Positions 6,001 to 6,181 of a DNA stretch of 6,181 bases are shown here, one piece after another. This DNA comes from JBDHBD01 sp039586095. Lineage in GTDB: Bacteria; Gemmatimonadota; Gemmatimonadetes; Palauibacterales; Palauibacteraceae. Every line of letters begins with the position of its first letter. The first letter of the stretch is position 1. The stretch covers positions 1-6,181 of the forward strand of contig JBDHLB010000105.1 of the NCBI GenBank assembly GCA_039586095.1, written 5' to 3'. The notes beneath the pieces were generated by a model. That model searched no databases. It saw nothing but the letters and a program-made list of their open reading frames with translations, and had not been told where the DNA came from. Position numbers and translations under genes: made by a program.

Positions 6001-6181
6001 ACCCTCAGAACGAGCTTCAGAGAGAGAGTCGGATCGTGGCCCAGGCCGCGGGGGGACAGGGCGGCATGGTCACGATCACGGCCGACAACTACTTCGCGTT
6101 CCCGGGCACCGTCGTGAGCGCCGAGGCGGAGCGCCAGGAGTTCTCGGGCACAGTCGAGGTAAACACCCCCGACGTGAACCT
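3036..6181 (+). CDS. TpsA-like filamentous-haemagglutinin-type exoprotein (two-partner secretion), partial, at least 1048 aa
   Basis: The frame is open from the ATG to the window edge. Residues 1-28 form a signal peptide (hydrophobic core ALLLGLGLALLAA, likely cleavage after ATA). Residues about 30-270 match the haemagglutination-activity/TPS domain: NLFHSF at 78-83, NVISRVTG from 109, WLLNPSGVMFG with NPSG at 139-142 (equivalent of the NPNG motif), and VGGDVTL around 227-233. Family knowledge says this domain is recognised by POTRA domains of a TpsB (FhaC/ShlB-like) outer-membrane pore, which exports the protein to the surface. From about residue 305 on, roughly 20 degenerate repeats of G-x-A-G-T-I-x-I-x-A predict a right-handed beta-helix. 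Likely roles are adhesion or biofilm; the substrate is unknown. The final residues (GTVEVNTPDVN) resemble the closing repeat of such proteins, so the end may be near. The G-rich run at 3015-3022 is a weak, distant ribosome-binding candidate. No TpsB gene is in view. Confidence 0.92.
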   Translation, partial: MGRFAADRCFALLLGLGLALLAASPATAQNQGLVVRDGTVGPAFDPGADGIVAPGFDDLGEPADYLIRADLGEQHGGNLFHSFSEFSIGGGERATFTGQGAPDPGAIDNVISRVTGPDESRIDGELRSTISGADVWLLNPSGVMFGEGASLDVPGSFHASTGDYVGLGEGELARFYADGRPSVLSTARPEAFGFLEESTPGPVELTGASLGTETEGAAGPGQRLELVGGDVTLTDAEIVAPGAHVHLEAQGDVALTRSTVDVSGEAPGTASIRGGRLVMQGGAVPAERSLVLAENRSTAELPSPGGTIHFEASESVLVDDSLLSVNTTSSGAAGGIEITSPTVTLQNGPGYFNRDAPRSNVPHPTEVGASAETGSSGAGGRIQIEAATLLVTEGASVSARSFGLGATGDAGEIDIQADSMEVSARADVSAAAWGSSGNGGTIDIEVTKTLRVDASDDPEGPTGYALIDTSSSSRSWRNEDVPVPGAPGPIHIRAGQVEVTNGGWISSECLDCTSKRGDEGRPEEAGSIEIRAEHMRVIGFNSRSWSEVSVRTLHDAGDAGTILIDLDGSLELLDAGSVAAIAESCFFAGPSCSGGTGNAGDITVRAESVLIDGPFQRPGSGDIAVLGIRADSLGLQKGRAGTIDIDVGELVVAPGGAIAAWSDVRSSGVGTIDIDADTVHVGLHPPTGLEGRIIEGFITVGSAGPGQAGTIDLDARHLIVAPFGTIHANTNPGSTGNAGTIEINADTVHVGPHPDFPSEPGSEPPASGISASSFGAGPAGTIDIDASESIFITYEGGEPFVLERFLEEWRQGKPFTLSGIFSSTLGAGEAGGVSLRAPDITVTEGGIVATSTLGSGDAGSIALDAERIRVLNGALVDSTSVLSSGTAGSVTLTASKSLEVGGRRNGRRSRVGSASLGTGDAGSVRLVTDRLYLFGGEVAVNSEKADGGDVTVKAKKLVHLDAGEITAAVTDGLGGNITIDPEVVILQDDPQNELQRESRIVAQAAGGQGGMVTITADNYFAFPGTVVSAEAERQEFSGTVEVNTPDVN
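5043..5090 (+). repeat. Internal direct repeat of the exoprotein gene, copy 1
   Basis: 48 bp matching 5250-5297 at 41 positions, encoding GTIDIDADTVHVGLHP. The 207-bp offset equals 69 codons, about two beta-helix units. Confidence 0.7.
5250..5297 (+). repeat. Internal direct repeat of the exoprotein gene, copy 2
   Basis: Encodes GTIEINADTVHVGPHP and pairs with 5043-5090. Four of the seven base differences are synonymous, which suggests duplication followed by drift under selection for the protein sequence. Confidence 0.7.

Larger units (their letters stand above)
3948..6181 (+). repeat. Degenerate beta-helix repeat region of the exoprotein
   Basis: At protein level the unit begins with a small residue, then A-G or G-G, then T/S/D-I-x-I/V-x-A, followed by a second strand of the form I/V-x-V-x-x-G and a third such as I-x-A-x-S. 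About 20 units of 27-50 residues follow one another, with length differences taken up in loops. Examples are DAGEIDIQA, NGGTIDIEV, QAGTIDLDA, NAGTIEINA and DAGSIALDA. At DNA level most units have diverged; one pair remains clearly similar (5043-5090 and 5250-5297). Confidence 0.85.

Noticed and set aside
3948..6181. CRISPR-like or tandem DNA repeat array in the right half
   Set aside because: The periodicity is at protein level with variable unit length and high DNA divergence; there are no constant repeats with unique spacers.

Overview
This is a GC-rich bacterial window from a Gram-negative organism. The evidence for that is a filamentous-haemagglutinin-type exoprotein, which needs an outer membrane for two-partner secretion, and several Sec signal peptides. 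One secreted protein combines a DxDxDG calcium-type loop with a C-terminal tail of Cys, a hydrophobic stretch and an Arg cluster, resembling MYXO-CTERM-type sorting signals. This points to Myxococcota or a related 'deltaproteobacterial' lineage. The taxonomic placement is an inference.

Left part (1-1609): a complete IS3-family insertion sequence, closest in my recollection to the IS6110 type, occupies 198-1509. It has 28-bp imperfect terminal inverted repeats, overlapping orfA and orfB with an intact DD(35)E triad, and a 3-bp CCG target duplication. It sits inside a minus-strand gene for a small secreted protein. The 5' part of that gene, with Shine-Dalgarno site and signal peptide, is at 1510-1609; the rest runs from 197 off the left edge. 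Removing the IS and one CCG restores one uninterrupted reading frame, so the insertion looks simple and fairly recent.

Middle part (1610-2945): divergent from the broken gene is a possible 67-aa helical protein of unknown function (1665-1868). It is followed by a 313-aa secreted, probably surface-anchored protein (1906-2847). Directly after that gene's stop lies a second, truncated copy of the 3' end of the 67-aa gene (63 bp, 56 identical). The 313-aa gene is therefore bracketed by a direct repeat.

Right part (3036-6181): the window ends inside a very large open frame, at least 1048 codons. It encodes a TpsA-like exoprotein with signal peptide, haemagglutination-activity/TPS domain (NPSG motif) and about 20 degenerate beta-helix repeats of the G-x-A-G-T-I-x-I type. 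Its TpsB transporter partner is not in the window.

No tRNA, rRNA, CRISPR array or convincing terminator was seen. The theme of the locus is exported or surface proteins, one of them disrupted by a mobile element. I found no clear new multi-gene system. The most noteworthy points are the exact gene interruption, the direct repeat around the 313-aa gene, and the architecture of the large exoprotein.
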